Source: Vitellaria paradoxa (Eukaryota; Streptophyta; Magnoliopsida; Ericales; Sapotaceae). Taken from it: a DNA stretch of 64,000 nt. The position numbers and the translations under genes are program-made. Position 1 is the first letter of the stretch; each line of letters begins with the position of its first letter. Below the pieces are notes generated by a model, which was not told the DNA's origin, did no database searches, and saw only the letters and a list, made by a program, of their open reading frames with translations. This document shows, piece by piece, positions 32,590-44,190 of this stretch. Location: positions 29,313,246-29,377,245 of the forward strand of contig CM034238.1 in the NCBI GenBank assembly GCA_019916065.1, given 5' to 3'.

Positions 32590-33740
32590 CACCTCTAAAG
32601 AGGTTGTTAACAAAGGCATATTTATGTTGGATATGCCGTTTTTAACAGTATATTTAAACCTATTTAAATAATTAAATTGAATAGTTGTTCCTAGCAACAT
32701 ATATTTAAGTTGAATATGATATTCCTAATAGTGTATTTAGAGACATTTAGACGATTAAAAAAATACCAGCAAGTTGAATATACTATTCCTAATGATTATG
32801 CATGTGTTTAAAGGTAAAGCTAATACATATAGAACTCGTTTAGTAAGCTAATTTTTTTTATGAAAAAATATTTTTTACCACAAGTTACCACTGTTGAAAA
32901 GCTAACTTAGCAACTTTTGGTGCAAAAGTCAATTTTTTTTTATTGTAAAGTGCGTTTAACTGAAAAAATAAAATTGCATTTTTTTAAAGTTGCTAATTTG
33001 GTAAAAACTAGCATTTATGTCTTTGGCATATGAGTACTTTGATAAAATATTAAGTGATATTTGGTTTACTTTTTTATTTTCTATTTTTATTTTATGTGTT
33101 TTATGTTTTAAAAATCTCAGTATAAAGAAAATAGAAAATACTCTATTTTTCTTATTTTGAGATTTTTCTTGTTTTGAATTAAAAATACTCAACACGACTT
33201 TTTACTATTTTTTATTTCATATGTAAACTTCTATTCTGTTTTCTAAAATAAATATTGAAAGCACAAGTGACCAGATACGTTTTTGAACTATTTTCCTTAT
33301 TTTCAAAAGTGCAAAATAGAAAATAAGCTCAAAAAAGAAAATAGAAAACAAAAAAATAAAAAACAACCTAGTTTTGCCAAATTAGCAACTTTTGAAAAAA
33401 AAAATCCAATTTTATTTATTTTAGTTAAACATACTTTACACTAAAAAAAATTGACTTCTACACTAGAAGTTACTAATTTTACTAAAACATAAAAAGTTAG
33501 CTTTTTACCAAAGTAGTAACTTTTGGTTAAAAAAATAATTTTTTATAGAAAAATTAACTTATGAAACGGGTTCTATATGTATTAGTTTTGCCTTTAAAAC
33601 ATGCACAATTATTAGAGTTGGTTAATGAATACCTAATATTTATCTTTATTAAGCCCAAAATTAGAGAGATGTTAAATGAGTAGGTTATTCAACTTAAATA
33701 AGCTATTGGGAACAACATACATAGAGAGAGGGGGCATCGT
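32590..33740. repeat. Long inverted repeat (fold-back or MITE-like)
   Basis: The left arm from GCTAATACATATAGAACTCG (32819) to about 33030 pairs with the right arm ending CGGGTTCTATATGTATTAG at about 33587, over more than 200 bp. Weaker pairing extends outward through TTAAGTTGAATA at about 32708 and TTCAACTTAA at 33689. The left arm also repeats a TTGAATAT..ATTCCTAA word three times. No coding capacity and no clear TSD. Confidence 0.7.
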
Positions 33741-33821
33741 TTATCATACTATGGATATTAATAAGCAAATTTATCAAAATAAAGTGAGTGACCTAAGAAG
33801 TATTTACCAAATTATCAACAA

Positions 33822-33950
33822 AGTCATAAGTAGCACTTATGCCTTCTTTAATGAAGTCGTAAGTGCCACTCATGACTTAAGCCAATATTTATTCGCATGA
33901 AATCGTAACTGCCACTTATGCCTTCAGCCAGAGTCGTAAGTAGCACATAC
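33822..33950 (+). repeat. Degenerate short tandem repeat
   Basis: The word GTCRTAAGTRSCACTYATG occurs about four times (near 33825, 33856, 33903 and 33932) at irregular spacing. Confidence 0.6.
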
Positions 33951-36900
33951 AACTTTTGTTTTCCATTTCCAACAACAGTCCATTCATTATTTGTGCTATT
34001 AACAACTTCAAGAGCTCCAACAGTCGACTGAAATCACCCTTTGTCAAGCCTAGCTATGCATGCCGTCACCTTCTTCCTCTTTCCTTCCCTCCCGTCACCA
34101 TTACAGGCCTAACCTAAGCCTTAACGGTCATCTTTTCCACCTAACCTGTAGCATTCATTAGTCATTTTCTCTGCAACCATGTATGTGCCGACTCACTTCC
34201 GTATATATAGAATGTTTTTATTGATGTCTAGTGCACATTTAAATCCATATTAATTTTGATATTGAGTCATTTTGTTCAAGTTTGGGTTGTTGATACATCA
34301 ACCTTATTGCTATTGTTGGATTTTTTTTGTGTTTGGTGAGTTATTGCTCTTTATTTTTTAAATTAGGTTTGTCATTTGCTTAAAATGGTTTGCCATTAAA
34401 GTGAGTTTATTGTTTTTCTGAAAATGGGTTTCTCATGAAATTTAGGTTTGTTGTTTTTTGAAATTGGATTTGTCATGAAATTGAGTTTGTTTCAATTTTC
34501 AATAGCCTCAAATAGGTTTCAATTTTTAGTTTAAAATTTTTGAAATTGGGTTTGTTTTAATTTGAGTAGGCAATGAATCTGTAAATCATTTTACTTTTTG
34601 TTTTAATAAGTTGAAGATTTTGTTTATATTTTGATGTTCACGAGTTTTTTGAATTTATGTTATGTTGTTCATGTGCTCACTACTTCTGAGAAATTGAAAT
34701 CAAACTATTCTTGAAGTTACAAACGATGTAAATTTGTTGCTTTATTTTGGATAACTAGAATGTCTTGCACATGTTTTAGAAACAAAAGAAAGTTATATAT
34801 TTGGATAACTATAATTAGTTGAACCTGCATTTACTAAAACTGAGTATAACAAATTTTAATAAATTTATAATTTTTTGAATTTGTCCCTACTTTCTTGGGA
34901 ATGAATTAGACAGACGTCTAGACAAGTCCAATAGAGAAATTAAGCAAAGAGGTTCCTTTAAAATTCTAAATACAAAATGTGTGCTTTGTTTAATTTTTGA
35001 ATAATATGAATTAATGAGATTCTTAATGGTTCTAAGTAAAGACATGCATACTAGATCCAACACTAACGTTTGGTTTTGGACAAGTTTAGGAAAGTAAGTA
35101 CTTGATATTTTCAAACTTTTTCTTTAGTGTGGTATTTTGTAGTTTTATTACAATGGGATATTGTAATGTTAAACTAATTTAGCATTCTATATGACAGGTT
35201 TGGGCATAGGAGTAACTGTAATAGTTTCAACCAGTCATTAGATGACCACATCTCACACCTATTGTACTGGATGGAGATGGAAGGGGGGCTCTCGACCTTA
35301 AGTTTCTCAAGCCACTACGGGATTGTAGAGAGCACCTGTCCATTATAAGGGAGCAGTAGATGATATAATGTAATAACTTGAATTTCATTAATCCTTAAGT
35401 AATTTATTCACATGTTGTGATCGCAATTGTTATGGTAAAAAATTTAGAGAATTGAGGATTTAAAAATTTTTAGAATGATAAAATTTGTTGGAAGTATTTT
35501 CGAATTTAATTCCACTCTATATGGGAGTTTAATGTGAAATTTCTAGACTTTTCATCCAAATAGCCCCTAACCCATTTACCCATTTGGTTCAACCAAAACC
35601 TATTAATCTATGGATCAATCTATCATTTAACTTACCCTCAATTCACCTCATCACTCATCGAATTGACTTATGAATAGTAACTCTCAATCAATCTTCTGCA
35701 ACTATTGTCTTTTTCGTCCAATTCATTCACTTTTCCACCACATTATTTTCTTGAATAGCTTAGTGTAGCTACATTGGTGGATCATGAGACCCATTTGGCA
35801 TTCTTAATCCAAGTTTGGAGCCTTTGGAGCTTGGGAGGTGGTGCTTGTCTTCCTCCATCGACACTTGCTCTTTAACTACATGTATCACCTATATAATGCT
35901 TCCCTTATTAATAAAAAAATTTCCTAAGGCATCTAAAGAGTTTGTGAGGTTTGAGTGCTTTTTAAAAATTCCAAGTGTTGGATGAAAAATTGATGGGATA
36001 TGAAGAGGTAGAAGAGAAAGAAAAGCTTTAAACTTTTTGATTCGGGTGACTTTGGAGCTCAATTTCTTCTCTTCATTGGACTTAGTTAGCAAATTCTTCA
36101 TTGAGGTGGGATGACAAACCTCTTAGAATGTGTTTCATGCTTTCAATTTGAACTAGAATGATCACGTATAAAATTAATTTGAAGTTGAACTATTTTTTCG
36201 AGTTAGAAGCATGAAATTGACTTTGCTTGAAATTTCGTTGATTAGATTCTTAAATCATATAATTAATTTGACATTTATGTTCCTAAGCATATATATGTGA
36301 TTTATGAATATTTATATGAATTTTTAATTATATTTTATGGCTAAAGTGGCTGGAATTGCAAAACAGGGAAATCTAGAATGGTTCTAAAAATTCTGGAATT
36401 TAGCGTATCATTCAAACCCTTGTCCAGATGAGATAGTGTTGGACAGACATGCCTTTAGTCCTTGTGTGACACTATGGTAGTGTCATGGATGCCATGCGAT
36501 CTTAGAGTGGACTTTTTGTGCATTTTAACTTTAATTTTCCAAAGTTACGAATATTTTCTAGAATGACTAAAAATAAATTTCTTCCTTATGGTATAAATTT
36601 CTAAGGCTGAAATTAGTAGTGCACACCTACTGTTTGATGAAATGCCTAAGTGAACTGTTAATCGAAATCTTACCTAGTAATCTTCCAAATGGTATAGGAT
36701 CACTATAATTGGATATCAGTGTTATATTGACACTTCAATAATTGTGATAACTAGCTTACGTATTTAGTTATATTATCTATGGTTGTAAATTTTTGTTAAT
36801 GGCTATGTAATTCAAGTGTTTGATAAAATGTCCAAATGAAACATAAGACTTTTTTTTTCCCTATCACTTGGTTTTCTTTAAGGAATTTGATTTATCTTAA

Positions 36901-37330
36901 TTGATTTTTTGGCATTATTTTGTCAACCTAGCAAGTTATGCAACTCTATTTATTTTAAAACTAAATTTCTATGACTCGGTCAATTTAATGAAATTTATTT
37001 AATGAAATATTTAAATGTTTTTTAAATGTTGGAATAACTCCATAGACATTTATGAACATCTTGAAGTTGGAACCCTATTCCAATATAATAAAGGCGGTTT
37101 GGTTTTTAATGGTATGGTAATTAAAAAAATCTAAATTATTATTGTGGTTAATATTGTTTTCCTACCTAAGTAAATTCAAATTTAAAATGTAATAGTTTTG
37201 TAATCTCACATGGACTCAATTGTTTAATTTATTCATTTTGCTATGTAAAGTGAAATAAAATAAAATTTAGAAATTTTTCTATGATTAAACATAAGCCCGA
37301 TGAATTAATTATTTTTTATATTCCATAAAT
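33951..37330. other. Intergenic DNA, nothing recognised
   Basis: AT-rich, no long open frame, no clear transposon domain. It lies upstream of the helicase promoter and left of the nested copia. Confidence 0.45.
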
Positions 37331-37339
37331 AATAAAATA

Positions 37340-37445
37340 AAGAGAAAAAAGAGGCAAAAACTAAGACCAGGGCTAATGAGGTTCGACCTTGTGACTTTAT
37401 AGTCAAGAATTGGGTCGCCCTCCTACTAAGCCACCAGCCTCGACT
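37340..37445 (-). mobile_element. tRNA-like SINE head or tRNA relic
   Basis: The minus strand reads GGTGGCTTAGTAGG (box A-like) and AGGTCGAACCTC (box B-like) at roughly tRNA spacing. No cloverleaf can be completed and no target duplication was fixed. Confidence 0.4.
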
Positions 37446-37489
37446 TAGATAATGGTACTTTACAAATATTCTTATACTTCCCTAAGTTA

Positions 37490-37843
37490 GGGGGTGTTTG
37501 GCAACTCAAAAATTAGTAAAAAACTATCAAAAGTTGATTTTTGTGTGTTTGGCAAAATCACAAATTTTGCCACTTTTTTGCTTTGCTACAGTAAAAAGTA
37601 CCACTCCATCATTACAACTTTTTTGATTTGCTACAGTAAAAAACACACCAAACATCCAAAAGTTACAACTTTTTTGCTTTGCTACAGTAAAAAATTTACC
37701 AAACACCCAAAAGTTACTAAAAAAATACTAAAAATTTCACTTGATTCAACCAAACACACAAAAAAGTGCAAAAAAAAAAAAAAAAAAAAACAACCAAATA
37801 ACTACCAAAACTTCAGTTTTTTTTTTAACTTCCAAACACCCTC
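37490..37843. mobile_element. Tourist-like MITE (354 bp)
   Basis: TTA at 37487-37489 and 37844-37846 flank ends GGGGGTGTTTGG and, reversed, GAGGGTGTTTGG. Inside, the word TTTGCTACAGTAAAAA occurs three times (about 37582, 37631, 37679), with CCAAACA..CCAAAAGTTAC spacers. An open frame across it is incidental. Confidence 0.8.
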
Positions 37844-38171
37844 TTAGTCTAGAAAAACTTGTCAAAAGAATAGCTTAAATCTAATTCTAATCTCAAATTT
37901 ATTCTAGCTAATACTTGTCCATGTACAAGTAATACCTATTTTTGTGATGACAGTATTTGTGACTATGTTAAACATTTGTCGAAGGACCATTCGATGCATT
38001 AAGGGGCATAGATCTAGGCCTATTTGTTCGGTCAATCACTTATGACTTAATTATGGCTTGGGATAAAATACTTAGAATTTTGATAAATGTGAGTAAATAA
38101 TACCATATGTGATTCATCACTTGGAAACATTGTCGATTTTTATTAAGAAGATCTTATTTTCATACAAGATA

Positions 38172-38493
38172 TGTTAAATAAATGTCCTGCATGACGATAG
38201 ACTTTGATTTGATTTTGAATTCTAAAAGGATACGCTAGTTATTGGCTCTAAAAGATAAGCACAATTATTTTGGTGAGATATTATGGGGGTGGTTGTTTTC
38301 CAACTTACACGCTTTGATGGGGAGTGATATTACAGCTATTTATACGTGGAAAAATTGTCCTCTCTCTAGCCAGTTTTATGTTGATAGAATTGCCATTTGT
38401 TCAAGTCAATCCAAAGCAAGAAGGTTAAGTGAGAGAAATAATTTCTAGAGAATTCTTTTTTATAGAAGCTGCAGGGAGATAATAAGAAAGTAA
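38172..38493 (+). repeat. Copia 5' LTR, first part
   Basis: Starts TGTTAAATAAATGTCC. It matches 60865-61186 over its whole length, including GATAGACTTTGATTTGATTT and AGAAGCTGCAGGGAGATAA. It breaks off at GTAAG, where the big insert begins. Confidence 0.9.
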
Positions 38494-38609
38494 GTGTGCG
38501 TTTAGAGTGATAAAAAACAAAATAAATCTAGATAAAACACGATTTTGTGGTTATTTTGGCATTTGGTGTTTTTTCCCAAACCGTGTCTGCTAGAGTTGAA
38601 CAATAGCCA

Positions 38610-39350
38610 AACCATGGGAACGGTTTTCCCATTCTATTCTAACAGATTCAAAAATCTCCCCTTCACTGCTCTGCCCCGTCCCCTTTCAATGGACCAAAAC
38701 GACCCCGTTTCATTGTCGGTATCTCTCTACTACCACTGTCTTCCCCCTGCAAGATTCTCAACTAAGGACAAAGAAAGAAAAAAGATCAGATCTTGATTGA
38801 GATGAGGTGGGTGTCCTTGTATTGGCGACGAAGTTCCATAAAAAAAGCCCCAAAATGACAATCTCCAACCATTGTTCGGCAATACTTTCTTTGGTGAAGA
38901 TCCACCCTTCGAGAGAGCGACTCACTCGACCATCTTTGTCCCTCATGCACTCTAAGGTACTTGTTTCAATCTCATTCTGCTTTGGTTTTCATCTCATTCC
39001 ACTTGTTATCTATTCTCGTTTGTGATGGATGTTTGTAGCCGTATGATTACTTCTTCAGGGGTTGAGTTTTCTTTGCCTGCGCTTTGATACTCCGTTTGGG
39101 TCTTGATTAAATGTTTGTTAGAGTCTTCAATTTCCCTAATTGCTTGCATTTGGAGCTGTTTATACTTGTTTGTGATAGGTTTTCGTATCAATTGCGAACT
39201 GCATATCAGTTCGAGCGAAGTGATACTATGTTGTGGGAATGGAACATGCCCAACCATTCTAATAGTTTTGGGCAGAATTAAAACCATGGGAACGAGCCAT
39301 GCCCAACTGTTAGAACGGTTTTGGGTAGAATTAAAACCGTGGGAATGGTT
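38610..39350 (+). repeat. Left subterminal GGGAACGGTTT-type repeats
   Basis: ACCATGGGAACGGTTTTCCC at 38611-38630. A 53-bp unit lies twice in tandem at about 39242-39347, each with AATTAAAACCRTGGGAA. Related words recur at 50193-50233, 53996-54028 and 55765-55804. Confidence 0.7.
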
Positions 39351-39789
39351 TATGCTGTTGCGTTCTAACGTTTTCCACTGTTTCTATTATGTACATTTCT
39401 TGGTTCTTCCTCATTTGCTTATGACAACATCAACACCATCCATGGTCTTTATCATTTAAATTTGTCATTATGGTTGTATAGATTACAGTGTTTAGACTTA
39501 CACTTTTCAAATTTTAGGGGATTAACAGCTTTACATTTTATGATATACACTCATCAGTTAACAAATATTATAAATGTTTCATTAGTTTGGTTATGGACTC
39601 TATAAGCTCCCCATTCTCACCCTCAGATGAATTCCACGATGTGGAGATTAACATTGCCAGTGGTTCTCAAATGCGAACTAATTGCGTGCAATCATTAACA
39701 TTCTTTAAGCTCATTTCACACTTTTCTCATCAACATTTTTCCAAGTAAAACTCATTTTTATCATTTTTTATTATTTACTTCCTCTTTTT

Positions 39790-41260
39790 GTGTTTTGTAG
39801 GTTATTGGAGAAACATAGCTTGAGGAAAGCAAGTTTGGAGTTCAAAAATGCAATTCAAGTCTGAACCCACTACCTTAGGTGCCCACCTGCAAATACCTTG
39901 GGCGCCCACAGAGAGTTTATCTTCACAAGAGTACTGGGAAGAAGGCTTGGGCGCACATGGTTTGGGTGCAAGGTAGTTTGGGCGCCCAACTGAGTTTTAC
40001 CTTGGGCGCCCACAGAGGGGTGAATTCTAGCAGCTTGTCTCAGGACTTTTGTCGAACACAAAGGAGAAACAGAACTTGGGCACACGGCCAAAGACCTTGG
40101 GCGCCTATGATGACTTGTCCAGCACACTTTTAAGCTGAACTTCGAATTGTGAATTTACTGTTTTACCCTTGAGTTATGTATTAGTATAAATAGGGAAATT
40201 TTTGTTGTATGAAGGTTCGAAAACCCTACGTAAGCTCTAGACTGTTTTCTGAAAGTGTTTCTAGGGAATCTTACATTACAATTCATAGGGATGTTAATGT
40301 TTTTATCTTCATTTTGGATTTACGAAAGCTTACTTCATCTTCGCTTTAAGTTAAATCTTGTAAGTGAAAATTTCTATCTCATTTTGTTTATTTCAAGTTT
40401 GTGATTCTATTCGTTTCCGTTCTTCGATTTTATTTCATAACACTTCATCTTTGTTTGTTAGTGATTGGTTTGTTTCGAAATTGCTTTAAATTACTTCGAA
40501 TTATTTCATTTTCACTTTGATTGCATGATGAAGGTTGTTTCCTTTTCGAAAAGCTTTATTTACGCTTTCGCAATGTTAGGCTAGGTTTTCTTTCTTGGTT
40601 TTAGCCTAGGAATGTAATGGAATCGAAGGCGTTGAATTCGGATCGTAGAAACTGAAAAAAATATTACATCATCTTTCGAATAAAAACGTAAAGCACATAA
40701 TTCTAGATTAATTGTCGAAAATGAATCGCTCGTGATACAATTTAACTTCGATTACGCTCGTGTGAATCGAAGGTCAATTCCATATCCCGGTAACTTCGAA
40801 CAGGATTTCAAAACCCTAGAATTGTGAGTTCTTTACGAAAAGGATTTTTAACGCCAAATCTTCCGACCTAATATTACAGGTGTGAAAATTAGGTTGAGTT
40901 GACTACATATCCGAATTCAGCCCTTCGAGGACGTTACAGGATTAGGTTAAAGCCAAGTGTTTTAATTCACATAGTTTGTTTAAGTTTATAAATTGATTTC
41001 CTTTTGTAGTGTGTTAGTCTTTCGTTTAATTTGTGTTAGAAATTCTCAAATCATTGTTACAAATCCCTATTCAAAAATACCAAAAAGATTTTCTTATTTT
41101 CTTCTTAAAACTTTTGCAAGTGTTTTCAAAACTAAGTTTTCTAAAATTCAGTTAAACCCTTGCTCTCTGTGGAAGATGACCTAGGATTCACCTAGACTAG
41201 ACTCAACCGACCTCTTATACTTGAGAGTGAGCCACTACCAAATTAGAGAGCGGTCACGAA
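39790..41260 (+). mobile_element. Putative Gypsy-type LTR with palindromic-word array
   Basis: About 1.4 kb with a TATA-like GTATAAATAGG at 40194-40204. A CTCTGTGGAAGATGACCTAGG motif follows near 41163-41183, then CTTATACTTGAGAGTGAG; together these resemble the 3' region of Athila/Tat-like LTRs. At 39884-40110 the word TTGGGCGCCCA recurs. Edges are not fixed; no primer site or partner LTR was seen. Confidence 0.4.
39884..40110 (+). repeat. Array of GGGCGCCCA words
   Basis: Four perfect or near-perfect palindromes (near 39899, 39979, 40003 and 40098) plus variants GGTGCCCACC, GGGCGCACA and GGGCACACG, in about 230 bp. Spacers differ, so this is not a simple tandem repeat. Confidence 0.85.
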
Positions 41261-41429
41261 CGCAAATGAAACAAACCAAGGCAAATTAGGATTTCTAAAA
41301 GACAAGAGTCCTACTCACAATTATGACAGGTCTTATAGATAACGGCCATAGGAGAGGCAATTGCCTATCCCCAGCCAGTTATAATCTGCTTCTAGTGGAG
41401 TTTAACTATATAGCATCCCAAAGTCTCAT

Positions 41430-42290
41430 CTTAACGCAAGTAAAAAGTCGAATGGTACAATTGGGTAAGGATTGGTGAGCGTGGATGGAGTTGAAAAATT
41501 CGTTCTCTAGAGTTACTAGAATGGGTTGGAATTCTGAGAGAAATACATAGGATGTGCCTAATTGGTGGTGGGCCTCGCAGCAATAGGTGCGTTATGATAG
41601 CACATTGAACACCTTGAATAATTTGTTGTTTTAAAGAATTTTTGTAATTTATAAATTTTTTGTTGTTATTGTACAATGCTTGTCACTCTTAACTATTAGT
41701 AACTCCCACATCATGAAATTTAGAACTCGAGGATTGGAGCATACAGGCTTGATGGAAAGGGTTTTCGGAAGAAGCTCCGCGACTGGGATCATTGGACTCC
41801 ATTCGCTGGAACTCCCCCACCCAAAGAAGCGCAAGTGTCGGGAATGCAAGAGCAAGCGGAATTTGTTGCCTTCGGTAAACCCTCCAGTAGCCAATCCATG
41901 CAGTCAAGCAGACAGAGGTATGGGGCCAGGATCGGGAGGAGTTAGGAGGCGGATGGAAAATCAGGATGATATAGACAAAGGATGTAGTACTCCCAGACGG
42001 TGCCAAAGCCATGTGGCCAGTATGTGCCAATCTACAACTAATATGGCTGACGTCGTGCAGGGGAGAACGAATGAGGTCAGACTCATTTAGGTTGAGTATC
42101 CAACTTTATTGCAAGATTGTATTACAAAACTACTAACCATGGAATCAATCGACAGCACTTCCAACTTGTGTCTATTTGCCATCAACTTATTGACGACCGA
42201 AGTCAATAGGGAGGCATTCATGGGGCGGTCGGATGATGCTCATTGGATGAGGTGGCTGTTGTACCAACAATGCAAACACGAATGAACGAA
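41430..42290 (+). pseudogene. PIF/Harbinger ORF1 (Myb/SANT-like) relic
   Basis: Frames read FSRVTRMGWNSERNT then DVPNWWWA. After a likely intron they continue KFRTRGLEHTGLMERVFG and RSSATG, the core of the Myb/SANT-like DNA-binding domain linked to Harbinger transposases. A tail with SDDAHWMRWLLYQQ near 42230-42275 resembles the family's C-terminus. The N-terminus and several stops or frameshifts make it non-functional. It precedes the transposase in the same direction, as in autonomous elements. Confidence 0.65.
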
Positions 42291-42840
42291 CGCATCGTCC
42301 CAGCTATAGTGGCCATAACAAAGAACCCTATTACCCTCCACCGCATTTGGATGACATATCCCCAAGTTACTTCCCCCTACTAGCATAATGATAGCTTTGC
42401 CCATTACCGTGTATTTCATCTCATTCATTTCACTTTGACTCATTTATGTAACATTTTATTTACTATTCGTTAGATGGATATTAGGAAAAACAAGCATGTA
42501 TGTAGCCGTTGGTGGGAAGTGTTTATTTTCGATGAATATACAGCAATTTTAATACATAAAGAAGGGGTTCCCTTCTTGTCACTACGGCACACAACCTACA
42601 AATTCAGCACATGCTATTGTTTTTATGCCTTAGTTATGTGAAATACATATCATGTTATTCAATTGACTCTGTTGTTCCTTTTGCAACATCTATCTCAGCT
42701 GGGAGTTCAGACTCTAAACACTTGCGAATGACAGCAATGACAATTGGGCAGTATTATCGAGCATCGTTGCGGGGTTCGTGCAGGATGAAACATCCTTTAA
42801 TGCAAGCGCTGTGTCGATCGTTGCGATAGCCTATTAGTAC

Positions 42841-44190
42841 TACTCGAAAATCTTTGCGAAGTAGCCATACCACACGTCAACCTTCCCTGGCCGGCTTTGG
42901 GTTAACAAACTTTTATTAGGCCACTCGTGGCAATTGTTCGAAGCATGCCGTGTCAACAAGGAGGTATTCACAACATTGTGTGACGAACTAACCACGAAGT
43001 ATTGTTTTGGTCAACGCCCTAATGCGACCTTAACCGCAGAGGAGAGCGTTGCTATTTTCCTACAGACATTGGCAAATGATATGCCTAATAGGGCATTCTA
43101 ACAGCGATACCAACACTCGGGTGAAACCATTTCTTGGCACTTTCGCATGGTGCCATTCGCGGTGAAACATCTCAGGCGAGACTACATTAAGCCACGAACT
43201 GAACAAATTGTGATGCATTCTCCCATCTTGGGCAACTCATGCTACTTGCCATTCGTGGTATGTCCTTCGGTCCTTGTTTTATTATCTTGTTGACAACGTT
43301 TCCATACGACAACTATGACTTTTGTTGGATATTACCATCATAGGACTGCATTGGTGCTTTGGACGACACGCACGTACTTTGCATCCCTCCTCCTGACAAA
43401 TAACTCACCTTTTGCTGTCGGAAGGGTAGGTTGACTCAAAATATCCTAGTCGTTTGTGATTTCGACCAATGTTTTGTATTCATCTCATGCGCCTGAGAAG
43501 GCAGTATGCATGATTGCCGTGTCTTGAATAAACTCTTATCGAACCCGAACGAGGACTTTCTGTACCCTGTTGGAGGTGGTTTCTCCTGTGAGAACTAAAG
43601 TTTACTTTTCTTATACCATAGAATGTTGAGCCACTATGGCTGCACCAAATTTTCAAATGTTGCATCTCACATCTCGTTATACCTATAATAGGTAAATACT
43701 ACTTTGTCGACGCTGGTTACCCTAATAGGAAAGGCTTCTCGCACCGTACAAAGGCAACCGAATGCATATACAACAGTTCAGAAGTGGTGGCCAAACCAGA
43801 AACCCCAGAGAGTGCTTCAATGAGGTCCACTCGGCCTTATGTAGTGTCATCAAATGTACTTTTTGTGTCTAGAAAAATGGATGGGCCATACTATAGTATA
43901 TGCCACCTTATGACTACCCAATGCAAGTAGACATTGTCGGTTGCTCAATGGCACTTCTTAATTTCATACTCGAGCATGGAAGGACAGGTGATATGGACGG
44001 GCACACAATTCCTACTCCAATAGATGTGCCGTCATCATTGATGCAGTCATCCGCGCTTGACGGTACACCCCAACTCTATGCCGATACGGACGACGTTGAC
44101 GTGGAAAACTAGCTAGGTGACAGTGAGATGGATGCCGTACGTGACCGAATTTGTAGAATGGTTATGCGCAATAGGGGAACTAGTCACTAA
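42841..44190 (+). pseudogene. PIF/Harbinger transposase (DDE_Tnp_4) relic, 3 exons
   Basis: Exon 1 (to 43257) carries TAEESVAIFLQTLAN and RYQHSGETISWHF. The intron 43258-43343 is GT-AG. Exon 2 starts DCIGALDDTHV (first catalytic Asp) and continues with VCDFDQCFVF and MHDCRVLNKLL (second Asp). The intron 43588-43691 leads to exon 3 with KYYFVDAGYPNRKGF, HSALCSVIKCTF and PPYDYPMQVDIVGCSMALLNFI, ending EMDAVRDRICRMVMRN before TAA. The usual catalytic Glu in the VIER block reads Lys (VIKC, near 43852). In-frame stops and one frameshift also occur, so it is inactive. Confidence 0.85.

Noticed and set aside
33822..33950. CRISPR-like array
   Set aside because: Irregular spacing, degenerate words and a plant nuclear setting; no spacers of constant length.
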